From contig JAGQUO010000013.1 in NCBI GenBank assembly GCA_020438445.1, forward strand, positions 1 through 35,802: a stretch of DNA of 35,802 nt. The letters are read 5' to 3'. The notes beneath the pieces were generated by a model, which searched no databases, had not been told where the DNA came from, and was given only the letters and a program-made list of their open reading frames with translations. Source of the stretch: Solirubrobacterales bacterium. Lineage in GTDB: Bacteria > Actinomycetota > Thermoleophilia > Solirubrobacterales > 70-9. Positions 16,462 to 24,898 of the stretch are shown piece by piece. Within the stretch, counting starts at the first letter, position 1; each line of letters starts with the position of its first letter. The translations under genes were made by a program, and so were the position numbers.

Positions 16462-18968
16462 CAGAGGACCTCGGTCGGTTCCTCGTCACGGCCGCCGCCC
16501 CGCGGCGGACGTGGGCCGTGGGTCGGCTCGGGCAGCGGTTGCCCGGCGATCGTCGAGACGCCGGCTCCGGACTCGTCGGTCTCGAGCCGCTGCACGTAGG
16601 GAAGGCGCCAGAGCGCGCTCGCGGCGACGAGCCCCGCCGCGACCGAGAGCATGCAGATGAACCACTGCCCGGCGGAGAGCAGCTCCAGGTCGAAGAAGTC
16701 GCGGAGCGGCTCGACCGCGAGGATGGCCGCGTAGAGCCCGCCGAGGGCGGTGACCATCGCCAGCATGTAGCTCTGAATTGCGATGTGCTCGCGGCCCGGC
16801 CCCCGCTCGAGCAGGAGGATGAACGCGAGCCCGAGCACGATCAGCGTCGTCGTCGCAGCCGTGCGCCCCTCGTTGAGCGAACCGCCGAAGATGCCGTCCA
16901 CGAGCCCGAACGAGAGCAGCGAGCCGATCCCGATCCCGACACCGGCCGGCACGGCGAAGGCGGCAAGTGCCCGGAGCAGGCGACCGCGGTAGAGCGGACC
17001 CTCGCTCGGCGCGAGCGCGAGGACGAAGGAGGGGATCCCGATCGTCAGCAGCGCGGCGACCGTGAGCTGGCGGGGGAGGAACGGGAATGCGAAGCCGATC
17101 AGCGCTGCGGCGACGATCAGAAAGCCGGCGTAGACCGTCTTGGTCAGATACAGGCGCCCGAGCCGGTGGATGTTCCGGGCGATCCGCCTGCCCTCGGCCA
17201 CCGCCCTCGGGAGCATCGAGAACTGGTCGCGGAGCAGGACGATGTCGGCGATGCCCTTGGTGATCTGGCTGCCCGATCCCATCGCGACCGCCAGTCGTGC
17301 CTGCTTGAGTGCCGGAACGTCGTTGACGCCGTCTCCGATCATGGCGGTGAATCTTCCCGCCTCCGACAGCGCCCCGACCAGGGCCTTCTTCTGGTCGGGG
17401 GTGATCCTGCAGAAGATCGTGTTCTCCTCGGCGACGGCTGCAAGCGCCCTCGGATCGTCGGGAAGCGAGGGGCCCTCCGCGACGCCGGCCTCGCGGTCGA
17501 CGCCGAGCGCGTAGGCCACCGCGGTCACGGTCTGCCGGGCGTCACCGGAGATCAGCTTCAGGTCGACCTCCTGATCGCGCATGAACTCGATGGTCTCGGC
17601 CGCATCGGAGCGCAGCGTTTCCTCGAGGACGACGAGGGCCCGCGGCTCGAGCGCCGGCGGCGGGTCGGTGCCGGGATCGGAGGGCAGCCCGCCGCTCGCC
17701 TCTCCGAAGGCGACGACCCGGCGGCCTCGCCCCGCCTCCGCCTCGAGTCGCGCCTGCAGCTCGGCGGGAAGCGTCATCGCACCGGTGCCGACGAGGACGT
17801 CCGGGGCGCCGACGACGAAGCTGCGCTGGCGATCCCCTCCGTTCAAGGTGAGCCCGCTCCACTTCCACCGCGACGAGAACGGGACCTCGGCGGCGACGCT
17901 GGCCGCCGGCTCCGGGAACGCTTCGGCGATCGTCTCCAGCGTCCGGTTGCGCTCGCCCGCCGATGCCGCGAATCGCCCGAGCTCCCGCTCAGCGGGATCG
18001 GCTCCGGCCGGGTCAGCGCTGACGACCTCGACCAGCTCGAGCGTTCCGTCGGTGAGCGTCCCCGTCTTGTCGACGCAGACGGTGTCGACCGCGGCGAGTG
18101 CCTCGGTGGCGCTCATCTGCTGCACCAGGGTGTCCATCCGCGCGAGCCGGACGGCGGCGACGGCGAGGGTCACGCTCATCAGCAGGACGAGCCCCTCGGG
18201 GATCAGCGTGATCAGTCCCGCAGTCGCGGTCTGCGCGGCCTCGGTGAAATCGACGCCGCGGACGATGAAGCCGGCGATCATCAGGATCGCCATCGGAACG
18301 AGGAGGATCGCCGTCGCCCAGAGGATCCGGTCGACCTCGGTCTGGAGCGGCGAGGGGGGATGGCGGAACTCCTTCGCCTGCCCGGCGATCTTCTCGGCGT
18401 AGGAATCGCCGCGGACCGCATCGACCTCGTAGTAGCCGGAGCCCGACGTCGCGAAGGAGCCGGACAGCATCCGGTCGCTGCGCTGCTTCCTGATCCCGTC
18501 CGACTCCCCGGTCAGCAGCGACTCGTCGACGGTGAGTCCCCGGGAGGCGACGACCGTGCCGTCGGCCACGAGCTGATCTCCGGGCTCGACCCTGACGACG
18601 TCCCCGGGAACGATCTCGTCGGCGCGCAGCTCGACGCCGCGGCCCTCGCGGATCGCCTCGGCCCTGGGGGCGACCAGCAGGGCCAGGTTGTCCAGGGTCT
18701 CCTTGGCCTTGATCTCCTGGCGGATCCCGATCGCCGAGTTGATGATCGCGATGACCCCGAACAGTGCGTCGGCCCACAGCCCCTGGCTGAGGACGAGGAT
18801 GAAGAAGACGAGGATGATCGCGTTGAACAGCGTCAGCGTGTTCGCGAGCACGATCGATCGGACCGATCGGCTCGAGTCCTCCTCCGCCGGGCCGAGCCGG
18901 CGGAGGCGCTCGGCGGCCTCGCCGTCGCTGAGCCCGTGGATCTCCGTCGTCGCCTCTGCCGCCGCCAT
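16461..18968 (-). CDS. CtpE-like cation-transporting P-type ATPase
   Basis: The 835-residue membrane pump shows the actuator motif LLTGESDG, the transport-site helix with IPEGLVLL, the phosphorylated aspartate in DKTGTLT, and the hinge GDGVNDVPALK. There are paired helices near residues 40-80, about 235-290, and six C-terminal helices from about 600. No N-terminal heavy-metal binding domain or CPx motif is present, arguing against a copper or zinc pump. The PEGL motif and overall layout recall mycobacterial CtpE and streptococcal CaxP, which move calcium; that is by resemblance only. The stop overlaps the pyk start by one base. No clear ribosome site precedes ATG 18968. Confidence 0.88.
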   Translation of the reverse strand: MAAAEATTEIHGLSDGEAAERLRRLGPAEEDSSRSVRSIVLANTLTLFNAIILVFFILVLSQGLWADALFGVIAIINSAIGIRQEIKAKETLDNLALLVAPRAEAIREGRGVELRADEIVPGDVVRVEPGDQLVADGTVVASRGLTVDESLLTGESDGIRKQRSDRMLSGSFATSGSGYYEVDAVRGDSYAEKIAGQAKEFRHPPSPLQTEVDRILWATAILLVPMAILMIAGFIVRGVDFTEAAQTATAGLITLIPEGLVLLMSVTLAVAAVRLARMDTLVQQMSATEALAAVDTVCVDKTGTLTDGTLELVEVVSADPAGADPAERELGRFAASAGERNRTLETIAEAFPEPAASVAAEVPFSSRWKWSGLTLNGGDRQRSFVVGAPDVLVGTGAMTLPAELQARLEAEAGRGRRVVAFGEASGGLPSDPGTDPPPALEPRALVVLEETLRSDAAETIEFMRDQEVDLKLISGDARQTVTAVAYALGVDREAGVAEGPSLPDDPRALAAVAEENTIFCRITPDQKKALVGALSEAGRFTAMIGDGVNDVPALKQARLAVAMGSGSQITKGIADIVLLRDQFSMLPRAVAEGRRIARNIHRLGRLYLTKTVYAGFLIVAAALIGFAFPFLPRQLTVAALLTIGIPSFVLALAPSEGPLYRGRLLRALAAFAVPAGVGIGIGSLLSFGLVDGIFGGSLNEGRTAATTTLIVLGLAFILLLERGPGREHIAIQSYMLAMVTALGGLYAAILAVEPLRDFFDLELLSAGQWFICMLSVAAGLVAASALWRLPYVQRLETDESGAGVSTIAGQPLPEPTHGPRPPRGGGRDEEPTEVL

Positions 18969-19025
18969 CCCTACAGGATGCAGCAGGCGCCGCCGGGGAG
19001 CCGGGCGCCCCGGCGATCGCCGCCG

Positions 19026-19424
19026 TCAGTCGATCCAGAAGTCGTCCTCGGTCACGACTTCGGGGCCGAGGTCCTCGACGCGCACGGAGCAGAGCACCAC
19101 CTCCGCCTCGGTGTCGCCGTCGTTGTGAATCGACCGCAGGGCCTCCGGCGCGATCCGCACGGCCGTCCCGGGACCGGCTTCGAAGACGTCGTCGCCGACC
19201 TTGAAGGTGATCGTCCCCTGGGTGACGAGGTAGATCTCCTCCTGCGTCATGTGGCGGTGCCCGTAGCTGCCGCGCCCGCCCGTTCCCGGCGGCATGCGCC
19301 TCCAGGTGAGCGCGACCTGCTCGGCTCCGAGTGAGCCCGTGTAGGAGAGCATCTCCCCGAAGCCCTCGTACCCCTGCATGTAGTCGGTCGCGTCGCCGCG
19401 CCTGCTGATCGTGTAGTCGCTCAT
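19026..19424 (-). CDS. Cupin-domain protein
   Basis: The 132-residue protein is a single cupin barrel. Motif 1 is seen as GHRHMTQEEIYLVTQGTITF, with the metal-ligand pattern HxHxxxxE. Motif 2 is weaker, around PGTAVRIAPEALRSIHND, with a histidine in SIHND. Small cupins like this serve as isomerases, dioxygenases or binding proteins, and no specific role can be assigned. The open frame extends much further upstream, but ATG 19424 has GGAGG 5 bases before it and gives the right length. It is divergent from the F420-type oxidoreductase gene across 78 bases. Confidence 0.88.
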   Translation of the reverse strand: MSDYTISRRGDATDYMQGYEGFGEMLSYTGSLGAEQVALTWRRMPPGTGGRGSYGHRHMTQEEIYLVTQGTITFKVGDDVFEAGPGTAVRIAPEALRSIHNDGDTEAEVVLCSVRVEDLGPEVVTEDDFWID

Positions 19425-19429
19425 CGCGT

Positions 19430-19434
19430 CCTCC
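19430..19434 (-). promoter_or_regulatory. Shine-Dalgarno site fixing the cupin start
   Basis: On the minus strand this reads GGAGG, 5 bases before ATG 19424. It selects this start in a long open frame. Confidence 0.65.
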
Positions 19435-19488
19435 GATCGTGGTGGTCGACGCACGATTGCACGAATCGCATGACCGGAGCGATCCGAA

Positions 19489-19494
19489 TAGGCT
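19489..19494 (+). promoter_or_regulatory. -10 box TAGGCT for the LLM oxidoreductase gene
   Basis: TAGGCT ends 8 bases before ATG 19503, with no Shine-Dalgarno sequence between. It supports that ATG over any earlier start in the open frame. Confidence 0.5.
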
Positions 19495-19502
19495 GCTCCG
19501 CC

Positions 19503-20564
19503 ATGACACCGAAGCTGGGCATCAACCTCGGCTACTGGGGCATCGGTCCCCAGGGCCCCGAAGCAGTCGATCTCGTCCGCCTCGCCGAATCCAACGGCTT
19601 CGAGTCGGTCTGGGTCGCCGAGAGCTACGGCTCCGACGTCGTCTCCGTCCTCGCGTGGCTCGCCGCGCAGACCGACACGATCAAGCTCGGGGCGGCGATC
19701 ATGCAGGTCCCGGCGCGGCCGCCGGCCGCGGCCGCGATGGCGGGAGCGACGATCGACGCGCTCTCGGGCGGCCGCTTCATGTTCGGCTTCGGCCCGTCGG
19801 GGCCGCAGGTCTCGGAGGGCTGGTACGGCGTCCCGTACGCGAAGCCGTGGGGCCGCACGCGCGAGTACATCGAGGTCGTGCGCGAGATCATCGCCCGCGA
19901 GGGACCGCTCGACCATCAGGGCGAGCACTACCGGCTGCCGATGCCCGGCGGCACCGGCCAGGGCAAGGCCCTGAAGCTGAACTTCCACCCGCTCCGCAAC
20001 GAGATTCCGGTCTTCGTCGGCGCCATCGGCCGCAAGTCGGTCGAGATGGCGGCGGAGATCTGCGACGGCTGGATCCCGATCTTCTTCAGCCCCGACGCGT
20101 TCGAGGACACGTGGGGCCGGCACCTCGCGGCCGGCTTCGAGAAGGGTGGCCGGGAGCGGTCGGATCTGGAGATCAGCCCGTCGATCCAGGTCGCGATCGA
20201 CGGTGACCTCGAGGTCGCGAAGAACGTCGTCCGCGCCGGGCTCCTGCTCTATCTCGGCGGCATGGGCAGCCGCGAGACGAACTTCTATGTGGACCTCGCG
20301 TGCCGGTTCGGCTTCGAGGAGGAGGCCCTGCGGGTCCAGGCGCTCTTTCTCGACGGCAAGCGTGACGAGGCCTTCCAGGCGATTCCGGACGAGCTCGTCG
20401 ACGCGACGTCGCTCGTCGGGACCGAGGCGGAGGTCACCGAGCGGATCGAGCGGTTCACCCGGGTCGGGATCGACCGGTTGATCTGCTCGCCGGTCCATCT
20501 CGACGCCGGCGAGCGGACCCACACGGTCGAGCGGCTGGCCGCGATCGTCGGCTCCACGGACTGA
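19503..20564 (+). CDS. LLM-class F420-dependent oxidoreductase, Rv3520c-like
   Basis: The 353-residue protein is a luciferase-like TIM-barrel enzyme. Its N-terminus KLGINLGYWGIGPQGPEAVD, then VWVAESYGSD, TIKLGAAIMQVPARPP, DALSGGRFMFGFGPSGPQV and EGWYGVPYAKPWGRTREYI closely follow the mycobacterial Rv3520c group as I remember it. Such enzymes use reduced F420 (some use FMN) to reduce or oxidise small substrates. The substrate here is unknown. Near residues 170-190 PVFVGAIGRKSVEMAAEICDGW is a typical phosphate/cofactor-binding stretch. The receptor kinase gene follows 42 bases later with its own promoter-like box. Confidence 0.9.
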   Translation: MTPKLGINLGYWGIGPQGPEAVDLVRLAESNGFESVWVAESYGSDVVSVLAWLAAQTDTIKLGAAIMQVPARPPAAAAMAGATIDALSGGRFMFGFGPSGPQVSEGWYGVPYAKPWGRTREYIEVVREIIAREGPLDHQGEHYRLPMPGGTGQGKALKLNFHPLRNEIPVFVGAIGRKSVEMAAEICDGWIPIFFSPDAFEDTWGRHLAAGFEKGGRERSDLEISPSIQVAIDGDLEVAKNVVRAGLLLYLGGMGSRETNFYVDLACRFGFEEEALRVQALFLDGKRDEAFQAIPDELVDATSLVGTEAEVTERIERFTRVGIDRLICSPVHLDAGERTHTVERLAAIVGSTD

Positions 20565-20594
20565 CGCCGGCTGCCCCGCCGCGGGCGCCGGGGG

Positions 20595-20600
20595 TATAAC
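20595..20600 (+). promoter_or_regulatory. -10 box TATAAC for the kinase gene
   Basis: TATAAC ends 6 bases before ATG 20607. It marks this ATG as the true kinase start even though that frame closes 39 codons later. Confidence 0.5.
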
Positions 20601-20606
20601 GGGTCC

Positions 20607-22699
20607 ATGCCGGACCTGAATCAGGGAGCGGTCTTCGCCGGCCACAGGATCGAGGGGATCGCCGGCCGCGGCGGCATGGGAACCGTCTACCGCGCCACCC
20701 CGCGCTCGACCACGTCGTCGCGCTGAAGGTGATCGCCGCTGATCTGGCGGCTGATGACGCGTTCCGGGAGCGATTCCGCTCGGAGTCGCGGATCGCGGTG
20801 TCGCTCCGGCATCCGAACGTCGTCCCGATTCACCACGCCGGGGAGGAGGACGGGCTGCTGTTCGTCACGATGGACCTGATCGACGGGCCCGACCTGCGCC
20901 GGATGCTGATCGCGAACGGCGCGTTGCCGGCCGATCGCGCGGTCGCGATCGTCTCGCAGGTCGCCTCCGCGCTCGACGTCGCCCACTCGCGCGGCCTGGT
21001 CCACCGCGACATCAAGCCCGGCAACGTCCTCGTCGAGACCGGCCGCGACGACCACGCCTACCTGACCGACTTCGGCCTGGCGAAGCGGTTCGATCAGGCG
21101 ACCGAGGCCGGGGCGCTGACGAGGACCGGGGCGTTCGTCGGGACGCTCGACTACGTCGCTCCCGAACAGATCCGCGGTGGCCGGGTCGACGCCCGAACCG
21201 ACGTCTACGCGCTCGGATGCGTCATGTACGAGGCCATCTGCGGACGGGCGCCGTTCGCCGATCGCGAGGAGAACGTCGCCAAGATCTACGCCCACCTCCA
21301 GGACGAGCCCCCGTGGCTCCCGGGCGAGTCCGACGGGCCGCTCGACGAGGTGATCGCCCGGGCCCTCGCGAAGGAGCCCCGGGATCGCTATCCGTCGGCG
21401 GGCGACCTCGCCCGCGCAGCGGCGGCGGCGCTCGAGGGCGACGAGGTCCTGCGCTCGGCCGAGCGCAGCGTCGCCACCGGCAAGGCGGCGCCCGAGACCG
21501 GCGAGCCCGCGATCCCTCCGATCGAGGACACCGCCGAGAGCGTCGCCGAGCCCGGCGGAGGCGGCGCAGGGCAGCCGCCGGGCGAGCCGCCGGCAACCGA
21601 GCCGATGACGGCGCCCGAACCGGAGCCGAGCGAAGCGATGACGGCGCCCGCCACCCCGATCCCCGACACGCCTGCACCGCCGGCCGCGACGGCGGAAGCC
21701 ACGAGCCCGCAAGCCGCCGGGCCTCCGCGCAGCGGGTCCTCGGGGCCCAGGTGGGGACGGATCGCCGCGGTCCTGGCGCTGCTCGCCGCGGCTGCCGTGG
21801 CCGCGGTCCTCGTTCTCGGGGGCGGCGAGGAGACGACGACGTACGCGCAGCCGAAGGTCGTGGGCGAGCCGATACCGCTCGAGGGCATGCCGGTCGGAAT
21901 CGCGGTCGGTGAGGGCACCGTGGGGGTCGCGACGCGGACCGGCCAGACGATCAGCCTCTTCGAGGAGAAGACCGGCAAGCCGTCCGGCGAGCCGGTGTCG
22001 CTGCCCGCCAAGGGCGAGGACGTCACCTTCACGGACGGCGCCTTCTGGGCGTCGGTTCCGCCGGCGAAGGCCGTCGTCACTGCGAAGCCGAGCGGATCGG
22101 GCAGGGAGGAGATCGACATCGGCGGCGCCGGCTACGGCATCGCGCCCGACGACGGCACGGTCTGGGTGGCGCAGCCCGGCGAGCGCAGGCTCGCCTCGAT
22201 CGACACGTCCGACACCTCGGTCAGCTCGATCCCGGTCGAGGCGTCGGACGAGCCGGCCCAGCTGGCCGCGGGAGACGGTGTCATCTGGGTCGTCGATCGC
22301 GGGACGGGCCAGGTCTTCCGGATCGACCCGAACAACCCGGGCGAGGCGCAGGGGTTCCCCACCGGGGCGAATCCAAAGGGCGTAGCCGTGTCCGCGGACG
22401 GCTCGGTCTGGGTCGCCAACACCGACGGCGGCACGGTCGTCCGCCTCGACGGCTCCGGCGAGCAGACCGGGCAGGCGGACGTCGGCGGCGATCCCCGGCT
22501 GATGGCCTACGGCTTCGGTCGGGTCTGGGTGGCGAACGGCGACGGCTCGGTCGATGCGATCAACCCCGGCGACAACTCGGTTCAGACCGTCGAGGTAGAG
22601 GGCTCGCCCGAGGACGTCGCGATCGGCACGAGCGAGGTCTGGGTGACGACCGGCACCGGCAGCTCGGTCGTCCGGATCGATCCCGGCGCCGCCGAGTAG
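20607..22699 (+). CDS. Receptor-type Ser/Thr protein kinase with outer beta-propeller; frameshift near 5' end
   Basis: From ATG 20607 the first 31 codons encode the kinase glycine loop AGRGGMGTVYRAT, then the frame runs into a stop at 20721-20723. The rest continues in another frame, where VVALKVIAADLA gives the ATP-binding lysine (codon at 20726). HRDIKPGNVLVET, DFGLAKR and APEQIRGG complete the kinase. The switch falls in a CCCC run at 20698-20701, and one extra C would restore a 697-residue protein. After the kinase comes a Pro/Ala-rich linker, one membrane helix (about 21750-21825), and five or more repeats with V/SVWVAN-like cores forming an outer propeller. A GTG at 20729 would give an intact frame but lacks the glycine loop and lysine. 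It is either a real mutation or a sequencing error. Confidence 0.85.
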
Positions 22700-22705
22700 G
22701 CGCCC

Positions 22706-23380
22706 CTACAGATCGCGCTCGGTGATCAGGCCGGTCTGCATCGCCCGCTGGACCAGCTCGACGCGCTTGCGGCTCTGCGGGGCGTCGGCGAGGTCGAACT
22801 TCTCGAACAGCGCCCGCAGGTGGGTCTTGACGGCGTCGATGCTGAGGTGGAGCTCGCCGGCGATCTCGGCGTTGGTCGCCGGGCTGGCGAAGGCCGGCCC
22901 CTCCTTGAACGGGCGGCAGAGGGCGACGAGAACGCGACGCTGGGCGGGGGAGACGCCGGCCGCCGCCGCGAGGTCGCTCGAGACGACGGTCGAGTCGGAG
23001 CCGGCCTCGGGAGCCCGGAAGCGGAGCCGCGTCCGGCCCACGCGGATCACGTCGCCGTCGCGCAGCATCCTGCGCCCGCTCACCCGCTCCTCGTTCACGA
23101 ACGAGCCGTTCCGCGAGAGCCCGTCGTCGACGAGGGTGCAGTCGGTGCCGACGTGCTCGATCTGAGCGTGGAGCTTGGAGACTTCCCCGTCGCCGGTGAG
23201 GCTGACGTCCGCGGACGGGCTGCGCCCGATCCAGAGCTCGCCGCGCTCGCCGCCGATCGTCACGATCCGCTGGGCGTCCTCACCGTCGCGATAGACGAGG
23301 AGCGGCATCCCGAGCCGCTCCATCTCGATCTGCTCCTTCAGCTCGGCAGCGGTCTGCTGGCGCTCGACGGGTCCGCTCAT
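22706..23380 (-). CDS. FHA-domain protein with C-terminal helix-turn-helix
   Basis: The 224-residue protein has an FHA domain at about residues 35-120: WIGRSPSADVSL, then SKLHAQIEH and GLSRNGSFVNEERV, the phosphothreonine-binding loops. A linker leads to a helix-turn-helix region at about 140-220 (SPAQRRVLVALCRPF, then TNAEIAGELHLSIDAVKTHLRAL), like LuxR-type DNA-binding domains. It could be a transcription regulator controlled by Ser/Thr phosphorylation. It converges with the kinase gene with 6 bases between, a suggestive partner. ATG 23380 is preferred to ATG 23401 because TAGCTT sits 8 bases before it on the minus strand. Confidence 0.87.
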   Translation of the reverse strand: MSGPVERQQTAAELKEQIEMERLGMPLLVYRDGEDAQRIVTIGGERGELWIGRSPSADVSLTGDGEVSKLHAQIEHVGTDCTLVDDGLSRNGSFVNEERVSGRRMLRDGDVIRVGRTRLRFRAPEAGSDSTVVSSDLAAAAGVSPAQRRVLVALCRPFKEGPAFASPATNAEIAGELHLSIDAVKTHLRALFEKFDLADAPQSRKRVELVQRAMQTGLITERDL

Positions 23381-23388
23381 GACACCGG

Positions 23389-23394
23389 AAGCTA
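23389..23394 (-). promoter_or_regulatory. -10 box TAGCTT for the FHA gene
   Basis: On the minus strand TAGCTT ends 8 bases before ATG 23380. The same hexamer precedes the gene at 27074. It argues against the upstream ATG at 23401. Confidence 0.5.
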
Positions 23395-23435
23395 GCGCCA
23401 TGTCACGACGAGAGATCGCCTGCGGGCGGAGCTTG

Positions 23436-23441
23436 TATACA
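23436..23441 (+). promoter_or_regulatory. -10 box TATACA for the pnt operon
   Basis: TATACA, overlapping TACATT, lies 14 bases before ATG 23456 and is the closest match to a classic -10 in the window. A transcript from here would have a leader of only about 8 bases, too short for a ribosome site. Confidence 0.5.
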
Positions 23442-23455
23442 TTCCCCGCCCGTCC

Positions 23456-24577
23456 ATGAGGCTAGGCGTACCGAAAGAAACCCGTGCGGGGGAGCGGCGA
23501 GTCTCGCTGATTCCCGACACCGTGAAGTCGCTGACCGGCAAGGGCCTCGACGTCGTCGTCGAGTCCGGGGCAGGCGAGGGCTCGGGCCACCCGGACGGCC
23601 AGTACACCGACGCCGGAGCGACGATCGGCGATCCCTGGGGCGCCGACATCGTCCTGCATGTCTCCCCGCCGACGGTCGAGGAGATCGGCCGGGTCGGCGA
23701 CGGCAAGCTCCTGATCGGCTTCCTCGCCCCGCTCACCGCGACCGACACGACCCGTGCGCTCGCGGCGGGAAACGTCACCTCGTTCGCCGTCGAGGCGATC
23801 CCGCGGATCACCCGCGCCCAGGCGATGGACGCGCTCTCCTCGCAGGCGAACGTCGCCGGTTACGCCGCCACCCTCCTCGCCGCCCGCGAGGCCGGCCGCT
23901 TCTTCCCGATGATGACGACCGCCGCCGGCACCGTCTCGCCGGCGAAGGTGATGGTGCTGGGCGCCGGCGTCGCCGGGCTTCAGGCGATCGCCACGGCGAA
24001 GCGGCTCGGCGCCGTCGTCAGCGGATTCGACATCCGCCGGGCGGCGTGGGAGCAGATCAAGTCGCTCGGAGGCCGCCCGCTCGAGCTCGACTTCATCCCC
24101 GACGCGGAGGACGAGGGGGGCTACGCCCGGCCGCTCACCGACGAAGAGAACGAGAAGGTGCGCGACGCGCTCGCCGAGAACGCGGGTCGCCAGGACGTGA
24201 TCATCACGACCGCCCAGATCCCCGGCCGCCGGGCGCCGATCCTGATCACCGCCGACGGTGTCCGCAACATGGCCCCGGGCTCGGTCATCGTCGATCTCGC
24301 GGGCGAGAGCGGCGGCAACTGCGAGCTGACGAGAGCCGACGAGGTCGTCGTCGAGAACGGGGTCAAGATCCTCGCGCCGACGAACCTCGCCAGCGACATG
24401 GCCGCGCACGCCTCCCAGCTCTACGCCAAGAACCTCGAGAACTTCATCGGCCTGATCACCACCGAGGAGGGCGAGCTGGAGCTGAACTTCGAAGACGAGG
24501 TGGTGGCCGGCGCCTGCCTGACCCACGGCGGCGAGATCAAGAACGAGCGCGCGAAGAGCGTCGTGGAAGGGGCCTGA
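23456..24577 (+). CDS. pntAA: NAD(P) transhydrogenase alpha subunit, NAD-binding part
   Basis: The 373-residue protein is domain I of proton-translocating transhydrogenase, which moves hydride between NAD(H) and NADP(H) using the proton gradient. The N-terminus RLGVPKETRAGERRVSLIPD is diagnostic. The Rossmann motif MVLGAGVAGLQAIATAKRLG is near residue 165, and GFDIRRAAWEQI and MAPGSVIVDLAGESGGNCEL follow. The membrane part is on the separate gene 5 bases downstream, as in the split (three-gene) form. The operon supplies NADPH in aerobic cells. Start ATG 23456 follows a TATACA promoter box. Confidence 0.95.
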   Translation: MRLGVPKETRAGERRVSLIPDTVKSLTGKGLDVVVESGAGEGSGHPDGQYTDAGATIGDPWGADIVLHVSPPTVEEIGRVGDGKLLIGFLAPLTATDTTRALAAGNVTSFAVEAIPRITRAQAMDALSSQANVAGYAATLLAAREAGRFFPMMTTAAGTVSPAKVMVLGAGVAGLQAIATAKRLGAVVSGFDIRRAAWEQIKSLGGRPLELDFIPDAEDEGGYARPLTDEENEKVRDALAENAGRQDVIITTAQIPGRRAPILITADGVRNMAPGSVIVDLAGESGGNCELTRADEVVVENGVKILAPTNLASDMAAHASQLYAKNLENFIGLITTEEGELELNFEDEVVAGACLTHGGEIKNERAKSVVEGA

Positions 24578-24582
24578 CAGCA

Positions 24583-24891
24583 GTGGATCTCGTCATCGAA
24601 TTCACGATCTTCGTCCTCGCCGCGTTCGTCGGCTTCGAGGTGATCTCGAAGGTCCCGACGACCCTTCACACCCCATTGATGTCGCAGACGAACGCCATTC
24701 ACGGGATCGTGATGCTCGGTGGACTGATCGTCGCCGGCTATGCCGACGGTGCCCTCGAGCTCACCCTCGCCTTCATCGCGATCGCCTTCGGCGCGATCAA
24801 CATCGTCGGCGGGTTCATGGTCACCGACCGCATGCTCGGGATGTTCAGCCGCCGGAAGCCGAAGCCGAGCGACCCGGAGCAGGGGAGCTGA
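24583..24891 (+). CDS. pntAB: NAD(P) transhydrogenase alpha subunit, membrane part
   Basis: The 102-residue protein supplies membrane helices of domain II. Three hydrophobic segments are visible, at about residues 1-22, 42-58 and 60-85. The family run TTLHTPLMSQTNAIHGIVML lies between the first two. A charged tail follows GGFMVTDRMLGMFSRRKPKP. GTG 24583 starts 5 bases after the pntAA stop with GAAGGGG upstream. The frame stays open further 5', but that is shadow coding over pntAA. Confidence 0.92.
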   Translation: MDLVIEFTIFVLAAFVGFEVISKVPTTLHTPLMSQTNAIHGIVMLGGLIVAGYADGALELTLAFIAIAFGAINIVGGFMVTDRMLGMFSRRKPKPSDPEQGS

Positions 24892-24898
24892 TCGGGCC

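Noticed and set aside
16410-19334. 974-codon plus-strand open frame over the pump and cupin genes
   Set aside because: It is longer than the real genes but has no recognisable domain and low-complexity shadow composition. Long antisense frames are expected at this GC content.
19453-19467. Short inverted repeat CGATT/AATCG between the cupin and LLM oxidoreductase genes
   Set aside because: Five-base arms are too short to stand out from chance.
20729-22699. Separate intact kinase-like gene starting at GTG 20729
   Set aside because: It would lack the glycine loop and the ATP-binding lysine, both found just upstream, so a frameshifted single gene explains the data better.
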